Origin: Alphaproteobacteria bacterium
GTDB taxonomy: Bacteria > Pseudomonadota > Gammaproteobacteria > Burkholderiales > Burkholderiaceae_C
DNA: 48,080 nucleotides
Assembly (NCBI GenBank): GCA_030054175.1
Contig: JASGCM010000016.1
Coordinates: 44,728-92,807 of the forward strand
Reading direction: 5' to 3'
This document shows, in pieces, positions 34,975 to 43,319 of the stretch (position 1 is its first letter; every line of letters starts with the position of its first letter). Below the pieces are notes generated by a model. It worked only from the letters and a program-made list of their open reading frames with translations, was not told where the DNA came from and searched no databases. The position numbers and the translations under genes were made by a program.

Positions 34975-35856
34975 TCAGGCGAAAAAGGCTTGGAAGCCAT
35001 CGAGAGGCTCGAAGCGGCCTTTCACATAACGCAGTCGAGAAGGCCCCGGCATGGCGGGCTGCGACTGGGTATGGCGGGGATCTCCAGGGTAGCAAATGGT
35101 TCGGCCGTTTTCGTCGTCAAAGGGCTCGGGCTGGATGGTAGGCGGTGGCCTTTGCACCACTTCGCTCAAGGCATGATCCACATCGCGAAATCGCGCCAAG
35201 TGCACCAAGCTCATGATTTGTGGCGGCGCCAGTTCGATGCGAGCGTTCCAGTAGTCTTTCAATGCACGTTTCGGCGACAACCACTCGCTCTCGATGGCCT
35301 CGACATTGTCGTGCAGCGCCTGTTGGTCGCCTGGGACGGCTGCCAGAAAAAACCGAGCGTCAAAGCGCTTGTTCATCACCGATGGCCGGTGCGGGGTGAT
35401 CCAACGGGTAAAAGGCACCAGGGCGCGGGTTTGTAGTGTCAGATCCAACTCAGACACCAGTTCGGTCAGGTGCAAGCCCTCGCGCACTCGCGCTTGCAAT
35501 TGCGGCATGAGCGACTCGATGCCCCCCGAACTCTGGGCCAGCAACACGCCACACTCTTCAAAAGCCTCGCGCAGGCCCGCCACATACAAGCCCTTGGCGC
35601 GCTGCGGGGTCAGACCCGGCTCGGCCAGTTGGGCGTGCAAACGCTCAGGCGTTTGATCTAAGTGACGCTCATCCACTCCATCGTCGGCCTCATCGAGCTT
35701 GCCACCCGCAAAGACATAGGCCCCACCCAGCACGGCCGAGTCAGAGTGACGGCGCAACATGAAAACTTCCAGGCCATGCTTGGCATGGTCACGCAACAAA
35801 AGCACCGTAGCGGCATCGCGCGGCGGTGTGTGGACTACGGCGGTATTGAGCTCCAT
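34975..35856 (-). CDS. NUDIX hydrolase with a split Nudix box (NUDT19-like)
   Basis: A 293-residue hydrolase. The Nudix box is interrupted: GGKLDE at 51-56 and REAFEECG at 96-103, about 31 residues more than the usual G-x5-E-x7-RE spacing. A similar insertion is known in NUDT19/RP2p-type CoA diphosphatases, so a nucleotide- or CoA-linked substrate is likely but unproven. It starts 3 nt after the MFS gene stop. Confidence 0.87.
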   Translation of the reverse strand: MELNTAVVHTPPRDAATVLLLRDHAKHGLEVFMLRRHSDSAVLGGAYVFAGGKLDEADDGVDERHLDQTPERLHAQLAEPGLTPQRAKGLYVAGLREAFEECGVLLAQSSGGIESLMPQLQARVREGLHLTELVSELDLTLQTRALVPFTRWITPHRPSVMNKRFDARFFLAAVPGDQQALHDNVEAIESEWLSPKRALKDYWNARIELAPPQIMSLVHLARFRDVDHALSEVVQRPPPTIQPEPFDDENGRTICYPGDPRHTQSQPAMPGPSRLRYVKGRFEPLDGFQAFFA

Positions 35857-35859
35857 GGG

Positions 35860-37032
35860 TCATTCCTGACGTGCAGCACGCATTTGAGCTTCGCCAGGCA
35901 ATCCGATCACCACGCAGGCCCCCAAGGCGGCAATGACCGATAAAGCGAACATGAGCGTGGTGAAACCCTGCTCCTTGACCAAAGGACCCAGCATGTAGAC
36001 GGCCAATGAACTGATGCCAAAAGACACGGCGATGCGAAAACCACTGACTCGACTGCGCATAGAGTCGTCGATGTCGCGCACCACCATCAGGTCATTGAAA
36101 GGGATGGCAGCAAATACACTGATCATGTAGAGCACGGCGGCAGCGTACCAGATCCAACCCGTGGTTTGCGCCGCCAAGGCAAAGATGGCGGCCTGACCCA
36201 GCAAAATACCAAACAACAAAGGCTTGATCGGCACCCGATCCAGCAAACGCCCTACCACCACCTGGGCAAATGAAGCCACTGCGTAAACCAACGCCAGCAA
36301 CAGTCCCAACATGACGGGTTCTTGCACCAGACCATCGAGGCGCTCGGTCAACAACTGGGCATTACCGTTGGTGGTGAAATTGAACAACAGGCTGCTGGCA
36401 ATGGCTGAGCCAATCATGACCACCACCGTGCGCAAGGCCAGATGGCGCGGTAAATGGACATGGGTCACGGCCTTTTTGGCCGGGGGGGCGGTCTCTGGCG
36501 GAGCGGACCGCCAGAACAACCAACCGCAAATCATGGACAGCACGGCAGGCGCCACAAAGGCCATGCGCCAACCGAAGAACTGCACCCAAAAACCGGTCGA
36601 GAGCGCAGCCAGGGCGATGCCCATATTGCCCGCCAAACCATTGATTCCGATGGTCAGGCCGGGGGTCTTGCTGCCTTGGACCAAAAAAGGGATGCCGACC
36701 GGGTGGTAGATGGCCGAAAACAACCCGAGGATCGTCAAAGCCACGGCCATTTGGACCGGGGTTTGGGTCAGGGCCACCGCCAAAGAAGACAGAGCCATGC
36801 CGAAATAAAACACCAGCATCATGCGCCGCCCCCACAGATCGCCCAGCCGCCCGGCCGGAATCGAGCCCAAGCCGAACATGACGAAGGCGCCCGCAGTGTA
36901 GGGCATCAGGTCTTCCCAACGCGCCAGACCAAAGTCATGCGCGATCGCTGCCACGGCCGTGGCGAAGATCAGCAAAAACAAGTGGTCAAGTGCATGCCCC
37001 AGATTCAGGAGCAGGGCGCAAAAGCGATTCAT
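35860..37032 (-). CDS. Major facilitator superfamily transporter
   Basis: A 390-residue inner-membrane protein with about 12 hydrophobic segments and the loop 2-3 motif GRLGDLWGRRMM (about 60-71). Substrate unknown. There is no Shine-Dalgarno at the ATG (37032). A CACAAT box is six bases upstream, with a perfect TTGACA at 37071-37066 (minus strand) but 21 nt between them. It is followed closely by the NUDIX gene. Confidence 0.9.
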   Translation of the reverse strand: MNRFCALLLNLGHALDHLFLLIFATAVAAIAHDFGLARWEDLMPYTAGAFVMFGLGSIPAGRLGDLWGRRMMLVFYFGMALSSLAVALTQTPVQMAVALTILGLFSAIYHPVGIPFLVQGSKTPGLTIGINGLAGNMGIALAALSTGFWVQFFGWRMAFVAPAVLSMICGWLFWRSAPPETAPPAKKAVTHVHLPRHLALRTVVVMIGSAIASSLLFNFTTNGNAQLLTERLDGLVQEPVMLGLLLALVYAVASFAQVVVGRLLDRVPIKPLLFGILLGQAAIFALAAQTTGWIWYAAAVLYMISVFAAIPFNDLMVVRDIDDSMRSRVSGFRIAVSFGISSLAVYMLGPLVKEQGFTTLMFALSVIAALGACVVIGLPGEAQMRAARQE

Positions 37033-37099
37033 GCTGGGATTGTGCCCCAGCGCCAGTCAGACCCTTGTCAAATGCAAGACTTAAACCAGTGCCGCACAC

Positions 37100-37363
37100 T
37101 CAGGTTTTGGGCACATAGGGACCTGGATCGACACAGGCCGGGGTCTCGGTGGGCTTGCCCATTTTGGCCTTGTTGGTCTTTTGCACATGGGCAGCGACGC
37201 GATCGATCGACTTGCACAGCTTGAAACCATCCACCTTACCCGCATGCGCCGTCTTGGCGGTGGTTTCAGCCGCCTTGGCCTTGGCCTCTTCACTGGGAGC
37301 AGGCAACTTGGCCCAAGCCGAGCCCGCCAGGCCCAGGGCGATGAAAAAAGCGAACACTTTCAT
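37100..37363 (-). CDS. Small exported protein of the formate dehydrogenase operon
   Basis: An 87-residue protein with a signal peptide (1-18, cut after SAWA) and a 69-residue mature part. It has two cysteines (C50, C77), which could form a disulfide or bind a cofactor, and a Lys/Ala-rich first half. I do not recognise the family. It starts 2 nt after the gamma-subunit stop and is the last gene of the operon, so it is likely made with the enzyme. Confidence 0.75.
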   Translation of the reverse strand: MKVFAFFIALGLAGSAWAKLPAPSEEAKAKAAETTAKTAHAGKVDGFKLCKSIDRVAAHVQKTNKAKMGKPTETPACVDPGPYVPKT

Positions 37364-37365
37364 GG

Positions 37366-38511
37366 TCAGATGCTCCGGGTAGTGGGTTGAGGCACGGGGC
37401 CGCTGCGTTGGGCAGGAATTTTGCCGGCTTCGATGTCCTGGGCCCACAATTCGTGATGCTCTTTGGCCCAGGTTTCGTCCACATAGCCGGTGCGCATGGC
37501 GTTGTAGGCTCCTTGCATGCCGATGGTACCCATGTAGATGTGGCCCAGGAACATGGTCATCATGACCACAGTGGCCACGGCATGGATCATGTGGGCGATC
37601 TGCATGGTCGAGCGCTCATAAATCAAACCAGGCACCAATTTGTCCAAGACCAGACCCGAGGCGATGACGATCGCTCCCAAGAAAAAGACGCCAAACCAGA
37701 ACAGCACCTTCTCGCCGGCATTGAAGCGATGCGAGGGGACCTCTTGGCCACCCAACAGGCCGCCAAAGCGCATCAACCAGGTCCAATCCTCGCGGCTGGG
37801 CCAATTGTCCTTGACGAAGGTGAAGAACACGATGGGCAAAGACACCGCGAACAAAGGCCCAGCGAAATTGTGGGCGTTTTTCAGCACGTAGGTGATGAAG
37901 CCAAAAATCGTACTGCCCACCACCGGCAGGATGAAGTACTTGCCAAAGGCCATGAAAATGCCCGAGAGGGCTAAGATCACAAATGCAATGGCATTGGCCC
38001 AGTGGGCCGAGCGCTCAAAAGGCGTGAAACGCTCAATCTGACGACCGGTTTCTGCGCCATGCAGGCGCATGGTGCCCTTGCCCCAGTAAAAGAGGCCAAT
38101 TGCACCCAAGACGATGAGCAAAAACGCCCCGCCATAAGGGATGATGAAATTGTTGCGCACTTGACGCCAAGCCTCACCAGCGTTGGTCAAGGTGGAACCA
38201 GGATATTGAACGAAGGGCTGGATCAGGTTGCCGGCCTCTGGGGCCTGCGATTTGGGCAGGCTGGAATAACCATCCATGCCTTGGCCCACCTGGCGCCACA
38301 TCGGTGCGTTGTTGCCGGGTTGCACCTGAGCGCGTTGGGCATTATTTTGATCGGCGTAGCCTGGATCGTTGCTGGCATCCTTGATATCCAGGATGTTGGC
38401 ACCCTGCACAGCCGGTGCCGAGGCGGCCGGCGCACCCTGAGCCAATGCGGCCCAAGATGCGGCGGCGAACGCCAATGCCGCCAAGCATGGACGTAAAAAA
38501 GAGAGGGACAT
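37366..38511 (-). CDS. Formate dehydrogenase gamma subunit, cytochrome b, with periplasmic N-terminal extension
   Basis: Inner-membrane diheme cytochrome b that passes electrons from the beta subunit to quinone. The 381-residue protein is much longer than E. coli FdnI/FdoI (about 215). A signal peptide (about 1-25) and about 95 exported residues precede the first helix (about 124-143). Likely heme ligands are H170, H214, H307/H310 and H324. Start ATG at 38511 has AAGGAG six bases upstream. Stop is 2 nt before the small exported protein. Confidence 0.92.
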   Translation of the reverse strand: MSLSFLRPCLAALAFAAASWAALAQGAPAASAPAVQGANILDIKDASNDPGYADQNNAQRAQVQPGNNAPMWRQVGQGMDGYSSLPKSQAPEAGNLIQPFVQYPGSTLTNAGEAWRQVRNNFIIPYGGAFLLIVLGAIGLFYWGKGTMRLHGAETGRQIERFTPFERSAHWANAIAFVILALSGIFMAFGKYFILPVVGSTIFGFITYVLKNAHNFAGPLFAVSLPIVFFTFVKDNWPSREDWTWLMRFGGLLGGQEVPSHRFNAGEKVLFWFGVFFLGAIVIASGLVLDKLVPGLIYERSTMQIAHMIHAVATVVMMTMFLGHIYMGTIGMQGAYNAMRTGYVDETWAKEHHELWAQDIEAGKIPAQRSGPVPQPTTRSI

Positions 38512-38521
38512 GGCCGGCTCC

Positions 38522-38740
38522 TTAACGGGAGTGATCGTTCTGGCCATACTGGGCGCGAACCTTCATGGTTTGCTCCCAACTGGTTTTATCGCCGGGCTTC
38601 CAACCGGGCGCAGCATAGGCCGACATCGAACCAGTTGGGCCCGCATGCGGTGCAACGTCAGCACCCACGGTGCGGGCCTCCTCGCCACAGGCGGCCAGCA
38701 GACAAGTGAAACCCAACAAAGCGTAGACCACGCGGCTCAT
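38522..38740 (-). CDS. Small lipoprotein of the formate dehydrogenase operon
   Basis: A 72-residue protein with a lipobox LLAAC (C18), giving a 55-residue mature lipoprotein. The mature part is rich in Gly, Ala, Thr and Ser and ends ...WEQTMKVRAQYGQNDHSR. I do not recognise a family. It overlaps the beta-subunit stop by ATGA and is followed 10 nt later by the gamma subunit, so it is an integral operon member, probably on the periplasmic side. Confidence 0.8.
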   Translation of the reverse strand: MSRVVYALLGFTCLLAACGEEARTVGADVAPHAGPTGSMSAYAAPGWKPGDKTSWEQTMKVRAQYGQNDHSR

Positions 38741-39351
38741 GATTTGTCCCCCTGGCGGGCTTCAGATCGCGAACCGTAGGCCGTGCCCCAACCCCAGACT
38801 TCGGCGCCTTTATTGCGCTTGAGCACGCGATTGCGGAAGATGTCAGCAACCACGTCGCCATCACCGGCCAACAGGGCTTTGGTCGAGCACATTTCGGCAC
38901 AAGCCGGCAATTTGCCTTCGGCCAAGCGGTTGCGACCATATTTTTCAAACTCGGCTTGACTGCCGTTGGCCTCGGGGCCGCCAGCACAGAAGGTGCACTT
39001 GTCCATCTTGCCACGCACGCCGAAGGTGCCCTGGGATGGGAACTGCGGCGCACCAAACGGGCAAGCGTAAGAGCAGTATCCACAACCGATACAGACGTCT
39101 TTGTCATGCAAGACCACACCCTCGTCGGTGCGGTAGAAACAGTTGACCGGACAAACGGCCATGCAAGGCGCGTCGGAACAGTGCATGCAAGCCACCGAGA
39201 TTGAGCGCTCTCCAGGGACCCCGTCATTCAAAGTAACCACGCGGCGGCGGTTCACGCCCCAGGGCACCTCGTGTTCGTTTTTGCAGGCGGTAACGCAGCC
39301 ATTGCACTCAATGCAACGCTCGGTATCACAGATGAATTTCATGCGTGCCAT
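38737..39351 (-). CDS. fdh3B: Formate dehydrogenase beta (Fe-S) subunit
   Basis: A 204-residue protein with four [4Fe-4S] clusters that carries electrons from the catalytic subunit to the cytochrome b. Cysteine groups are C13-C23, C55-C67, C87-C97 and a fourth set around KCTFC and AEMC. No C-terminal membrane helix is visible, unlike E. coli FdnH. AGGAG precedes the ATG at 39351. ATGA overlap with the lipoprotein gene. Confidence 0.94.
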   Translation of the reverse strand: MARMKFICDTERCIECNGCVTACKNEHEVPWGVNRRRVVTLNDGVPGERSISVACMHCSDAPCMAVCPVNCFYRTDEGVVLHDKDVCIGCGYCSYACPFGAPQFPSQGTFGVRGKMDKCTFCAGGPEANGSQAEFEKYGRNRLAEGKLPACAEMCSTKALLAGDGDVVADIFRNRVLKRNKGAEVWGWGTAYGSRSEARQGDKS

Positions 39352-39363
39352 GTTGTGCTCTCC

Positions 39364-42324
39364 TTAAGCGCGCTCGACATTGCAAATGGTGGTTTTGGTT
39401 TCCTGCATCATGGTCACGCTGTCGTAACCATAGGTGGTCGCCGTGTTGATGGCCTCACCGCGCACGATGGGCGCAGCACCAGCCGGGTAGTAGGCCAACA
39501 TGTCGTTGCCCTGCCAACGCCCAGAGAAGTGGAAGGGCATGAACACGGTTTCCTTGTCGACCCGTGGGGTGACCAAGGCCTGCATGTTCAATCGAGCCCC
39601 CGTCGGGGTACTGACCCAAACGCGCTCGCCATTGCGAATACCACGCTTGGCAGCTGTTTCTGGGTTGATCTCGACGAACATCTCTTGTTGCAGCTCGGCC
39701 AGCCAAGGGTTGGCACGGGTTTCTTCACCGCCACCCTCGTATTCGACCAAACGACCCGAAGTCATCACCAGAGGAAATTTCTCGTGCAGCTTGTCGGCCA
39801 GGTTCTTCTCTTGCACCGACTTGTACAAGGTGGGCAAGCGCCAGAACGACTTGCGGTCGTCGTGCGTGGGGTACTTGGCCATCAGGTCAGGCCGGTTACC
39901 GTACAGAGGCTCGCGGTGCTGCGGAATTGGATCGGGGAAGTTCCAAACCACAGCGCGCGCCTTGGCGTTGCCAAAGGGGTGGCAGCCGTGGTTCTTCATG
40001 AAAACGCGAATCATCCCACCGGAAGAATCGGTCTTCCAGTTCTTGCCTTCGGCCTTCTTCTTCTCGTCCTCGCTCAACTCGTCCCACCAGCCCAACTTCT
40101 TCAACAGGATGTGGTCGAGTTCCGGGTAACCCGTGGTGATATCGGCACCCAAAGAGTGCGAACCATCTTCGGCCAGCAGGCTCTTGCCTTCGCGCTCAAC
40201 GCCGAAGTTCGCGCGGAAATTACCGCCGCCGTCCATCACATGTTTGGAGGTGTCGTATAAATTGGGGGACCCGGGGTGCTTGAGTTCCGGTGTACCAAAG
40301 CAAGGCCAAGGCAAGCCGAAATAGTCGCCGCTGGTGTCGTAGCCGGTTTCCTTGTCCACGCCACCCTTGGACTTCAAGGTCTTGACGTCGAACAGGTGCA
40401 TATTGCGCATGTGCGCCTTGAGGCGCTCGGGGCTCTGGCCGGTGTAGCCGATGGTCCAGACACAACGGTTGATTTCGCGCAAGATGTCCTCTGGCACGGG
40501 CTCGTCCATGCCTTTGACCTTTTGCATCTTGTAGTTTTTCACCAACTCTTTGTCAAAGCCCAGTTTTTGAGCCAACTGGTACATGATCATGTGGTCGCTG
40601 CGGCTTTCCCACAAAGGCTCGATGACCTTCTCACGCCACTGAATCGAGCGATTGGAGGCGGTACAGGATCCGCTGGTCTCGAATTGGGTGGCGGCTGGCA
40701 GCAAGTAAACGGCGCGCTTGGGGTTCAGGTCTTCGGCCCGGCCAGGCATGGCCGCCATGGCGGCAGTGGCCGAGGGGTAGGGGTCGACCACCACCAGCAA
40801 GTCCAGTTTGTCCATGGCGCGCTTCATCTCCAGACCACGGGTCTGTGAGTTCGGGGCATGACCCCAGAAGAACACGCCACGCAAGTTGGGGTCTTGGTCG
40901 ATCAAATCGTTGTTTTCCATCACTCCGTCGATCCAACGCGACACCGTGATGCCGGGCTTGGTCATCATGCCTGGTGCGGCATAACGCCCCTTGATCCATT
41001 CGAAATCAACGCCCCAGGTGCTGGCAAAGTGCTTCCAAGAGCCCTCTGCCAAGCCATAGTAGCCGGGCAATGAGTCGGGGTTGGGGCCCACGTCGGTGGC
41101 ACCTTGCACATTGTCGTGACCACGGAAGATGTTGGTACCACCACCGGTCTTGCCCACATTGCCCAAAGCCAATTGCAAAATGCACGAAGCACGAACCATG
41201 GCGTTGCCGATGGTGTGCTGCGTCTGGCCCATGCACCAAACGATGGTACCGGGACGGCTGTCGGCGAGCATTTTGGCAACCTTGGCCATTTGCTCTTCCT
41301 TAACACCACAGGCCTCTTCGACCTTGTCGGGCGTCCATTTGGCCATGATGTCGGCCTTGACCTGCTCCATGCCATAGACGCGGTCATTGATGTACTTTTT
41401 GTCTTCCCATCCATTTTTGAAGATGTGATAGACCAAACCAAACAAGAAAGGAATGTCGGTGCCCGAGCGGATGCGAACGAACTCGTCCGCACGGGCTGCG
41501 GTACGCGTGAAGCGCGGGTCGACCACAATCATCTTGCAGCCGTTTTCCTTGGCATGCAACATGTGCAACATGGACACCGGGTGGGCTTCGGCAGCGTTTG
41601 AGCCGATGTACAAAGCGACTTTGCTGTTTTGCATGTCGTTGTACGAGTTGGTCATGGCACCATAACCCCAAGTGTTGGCTACGCCGGCCACGGTGGTCGA
41701 GTGACAAATGCGCGCCTGGTGGTCACAATTGTTGGTGCCCCAGAAACTGACGAACTTACGCAGCAAATAAGCCTGCTCGTTGTTGTGCTTGGACGATCCC
41801 ACAAAATAGACACTGTCTGGGCCACTGGCCTTGCGCAGCTCGCTCATCTTGTCGGAGATTTCCTTCAAGGCCACTTCCCAACTGATGCGCTGGTACTTGC
41901 CGTTGACCAGCTTCATCGGGTAACGCAAGCGGTGCTCGCCATGACCGTGCTCGCGAATCGCCGCACCCTTGGCGCAATGGGCCCCCAAGTTGATGGGCGA
42001 ATCAAACACAGGTTCTTGGCGCACCCAAACTCCGTTTTCCACCACCGCATCAATGGCGCAACCCACCGAACAGTGGGTACACACGGTGCGCTTGACCTCA
42101 ATCTTGCCGGCACCGGTCGCTCCGGCACCGCCCGCTGCCTTGGCCTTTTGAACCAAGGTCAATTGGGTGGCAGCCAAACCCACGCCCAGACCCAGACCGG
42201 AGCGGCGCAGAAAGCCACGGCGATCCACGGTGGGCATGGCGTGCGCCAAGCCGCGTTGCAAACGCCCAACCAAGCCGGACACTGGCGCGGTCTTGACGGA
42301 ATCAGATTTGCGTGTCAGCAACAT
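39364..42324 (-). CDS. fdhA: Formate dehydrogenase catalytic (molybdopterin) subunit, Cys form
   Basis: A 986-residue periplasm-facing enzyme that oxidises formate to CO2. The Tat signal is DRRGFLRR (34-41). A [4Fe-4S] site uses C82, C85, C89 and C117. The metal ligand is C207, followed by H208 (RICHSTTV); there is no in-frame UGA, so this is the cysteine rather than selenocysteine type. The bis-MGD domains fill the rest. Start ATG at 42324 has AAGGAAG upstream. Confidence 0.96.
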   Translation of the reverse strand: MLLTRKSDSVKTAPVSGLVGRLQRGLAHAMPTVDRRGFLRRSGLGLGVGLAATQLTLVQKAKAAGGAGATGAGKIEVKRTVCTHCSVGCAIDAVVENGVWVRQEPVFDSPINLGAHCAKGAAIREHGHGEHRLRYPMKLVNGKYQRISWEVALKEISDKMSELRKASGPDSVYFVGSSKHNNEQAYLLRKFVSFWGTNNCDHQARICHSTTVAGVANTWGYGAMTNSYNDMQNSKVALYIGSNAAEAHPVSMLHMLHAKENGCKMIVVDPRFTRTAARADEFVRIRSGTDIPFLFGLVYHIFKNGWEDKKYINDRVYGMEQVKADIMAKWTPDKVEEACGVKEEQMAKVAKMLADSRPGTIVWCMGQTQHTIGNAMVRASCILQLALGNVGKTGGGTNIFRGHDNVQGATDVGPNPDSLPGYYGLAEGSWKHFASTWGVDFEWIKGRYAAPGMMTKPGITVSRWIDGVMENNDLIDQDPNLRGVFFWGHAPNSQTRGLEMKRAMDKLDLLVVVDPYPSATAAMAAMPGRAEDLNPKRAVYLLPAATQFETSGSCTASNRSIQWREKVIEPLWESRSDHMIMYQLAQKLGFDKELVKNYKMQKVKGMDEPVPEDILREINRCVWTIGYTGQSPERLKAHMRNMHLFDVKTLKSKGGVDKETGYDTSGDYFGLPWPCFGTPELKHPGSPNLYDTSKHVMDGGGNFRANFGVEREGKSLLAEDGSHSLGADITTGYPELDHILLKKLGWWDELSEDEKKKAEGKNWKTDSSGGMIRVFMKNHGCHPFGNAKARAVVWNFPDPIPQHREPLYGNRPDLMAKYPTHDDRKSFWRLPTLYKSVQEKNLADKLHEKFPLVMTSGRLVEYEGGGEETRANPWLAELQQEMFVEINPETAAKRGIRNGERVWVSTPTGARLNMQALVTPRVDKETVFMPFHFSGRWQGNDMLAYYPAGAAPIVRGEAINTATTYGYDSVTMMQETKTTICNVERA

Positions 42325-42335
42325 GGTGCTTCCTT

Positions 42336-42539
42336 TCAAACGCGAGCAGAACGGTAATAACGCTGGATGTGTTCGCTGACCTTGTAGCCACCGCCACGTT
42401 CAGGCTTGGGTTGCTCTTCGACCACTTGAGTGCTTGAGGTCAAGGGCGAAGACACGGCAGCGACGGCAGCAACTGCGGTAGCAGCACTGGCCCCTAGAAA
42501 GAAGCCTCGGCGCGAGGGTTGAGCTTGTTTGGTTTTCAT
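42336..42539 (-). CDS. Formate dehydrogenase region Tat-targeted small protein
   Basis: A 67-residue protein with a Tat signal, SRRGFFLGAS at 9-18, followed by a hydrophobic Ala-rich stretch and a short basic tail. This matches a known small family found next to formate dehydrogenase genes. Function unknown; it may anchor or assist folding. Start ATG at 42539 has AGGAG nine bases upstream. Confidence 0.85.
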   Translation of the reverse strand: MKTKQAQPSRRGFFLGASAATAVAAVAAVSSPLTSSTQVVEEQPKPERGGGYKVSEHIQRYYRSARV

Positions 42540-42671
42540 CCACAATCTCCTGATGGACATCGAGCCCTCTTGGGGTCTGTTATGCACACACGTTCATACA
42601 ACTTTTCCGGAGGTTAACACCAGTCGGCCTGGCGCGGAGGCCTGATTTATGGGGATTTGCCCGAACAATCG

Positions 42672-42691
42672 GATGTCAGTTTGATGTCAGT
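42672..42691. promoter_or_regulatory. Tandem 9-bp direct repeat upstream of the formate dehydrogenase structural genes
   Basis: GATGTCAGT occurs at 42672-42680 and again at 42683-42691, 11 bp apart, about one helical turn. It lies a few bases beyond the torD-like stop and about 130-150 nt upstream of the small Tat protein. The in-phase spacing suits a transcription factor dimer. Confidence 0.4.
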
Positions 42692-42695
42692 ATTC

Positions 42696-43319
42696 TCATA
42701 GCATGTCGAAAGCCTGTCGCTCGATCGACACAAAAGCGCGAGTCAAGCCGGCCATTCCGGCATAAAACCGTGCCCTGGGGTGGGCTTCTATGGCTGTGCA
42801 TAAATCGTCGACCCACCCGTGCAGATGGCGCATGAAAAACTCGTTTTGTCGCCGCAAATTACAAATCTCAACATCGTCCCCGGCAATCAGAAACCGCATG
42901 ACCTCAAACAAATAGGCGATGTGGTCCTCGGTCGCAAAGCCAGCCTGAGGGTTGCGCTCCAAGCCCAGTTCGGCCAAATCAGTGCGCAATTCAGCCAAGG
43001 GGCGCTCATTCAAAAACCCCGATTGATACAGAGAACCGAACAAATCGACATCGGGTTTGCCCACGCCGCCAAACAAATCGTCGTATTCGCGTGTCACGTC
43101 TTGCAGAGTCAGGTCGCGCGACAAGCCGACCAAATGGCGCCACGGTTCTTCCAAAAAAGCGCCAGAGGCGGGCGCTTCTGTGACGGCCAGGCGCAAGGCC
43201 TGCCAAACTTCAGGGCTTGGCGCGGCCAAGTAGAGCATCGCCAACAAACCGTATAACTCGGCACGGGCGGTTTCTTCGTCCAGGGCCGAACTGCCCGCAT
43301 CACTGGATTTTTTGTTCAT
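42696..43319 (-). CDS. TorD/DmsD-like molecular chaperone
   Basis: A 207-residue all-helical chaperone for the Tat-exported molybdoenzyme, expected to hold the catalytic subunit until its cofactor is inserted. The motif EYDDLFGG (about 78-85) with GKPDVDLFGSLYQSG is typical of the family. It overlaps the polyferredoxin gene by 20 nt. The 157-nt gap to the Tat protein gene carries a tandem direct repeat. Confidence 0.9.
   Translation of the reverse strand: MNKKSSDAGSSALDEETARAELYGLLAMLYLAAPSPEVWQALRLAVTEAPASGAFLEEPWRHLVGLSRDLTLQDVTREYDDLFGGVGKPDVDLFGSLYQSGFLNERPLAELRTDLAELGLERNPQAGFATEDHIAYLFEVMRFLIAGDDVEICNLRRQNEFFMRHLHGWVDDLCTAIEAHPRARFYAGMAGLTRAFVSIERQAFDML

Noticed and set aside
39364..42324. 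Selenocysteine formate dehydrogenase
   Set aside because: The frame has no internal UGA; the ligand position is C207 in RICHSTTV.
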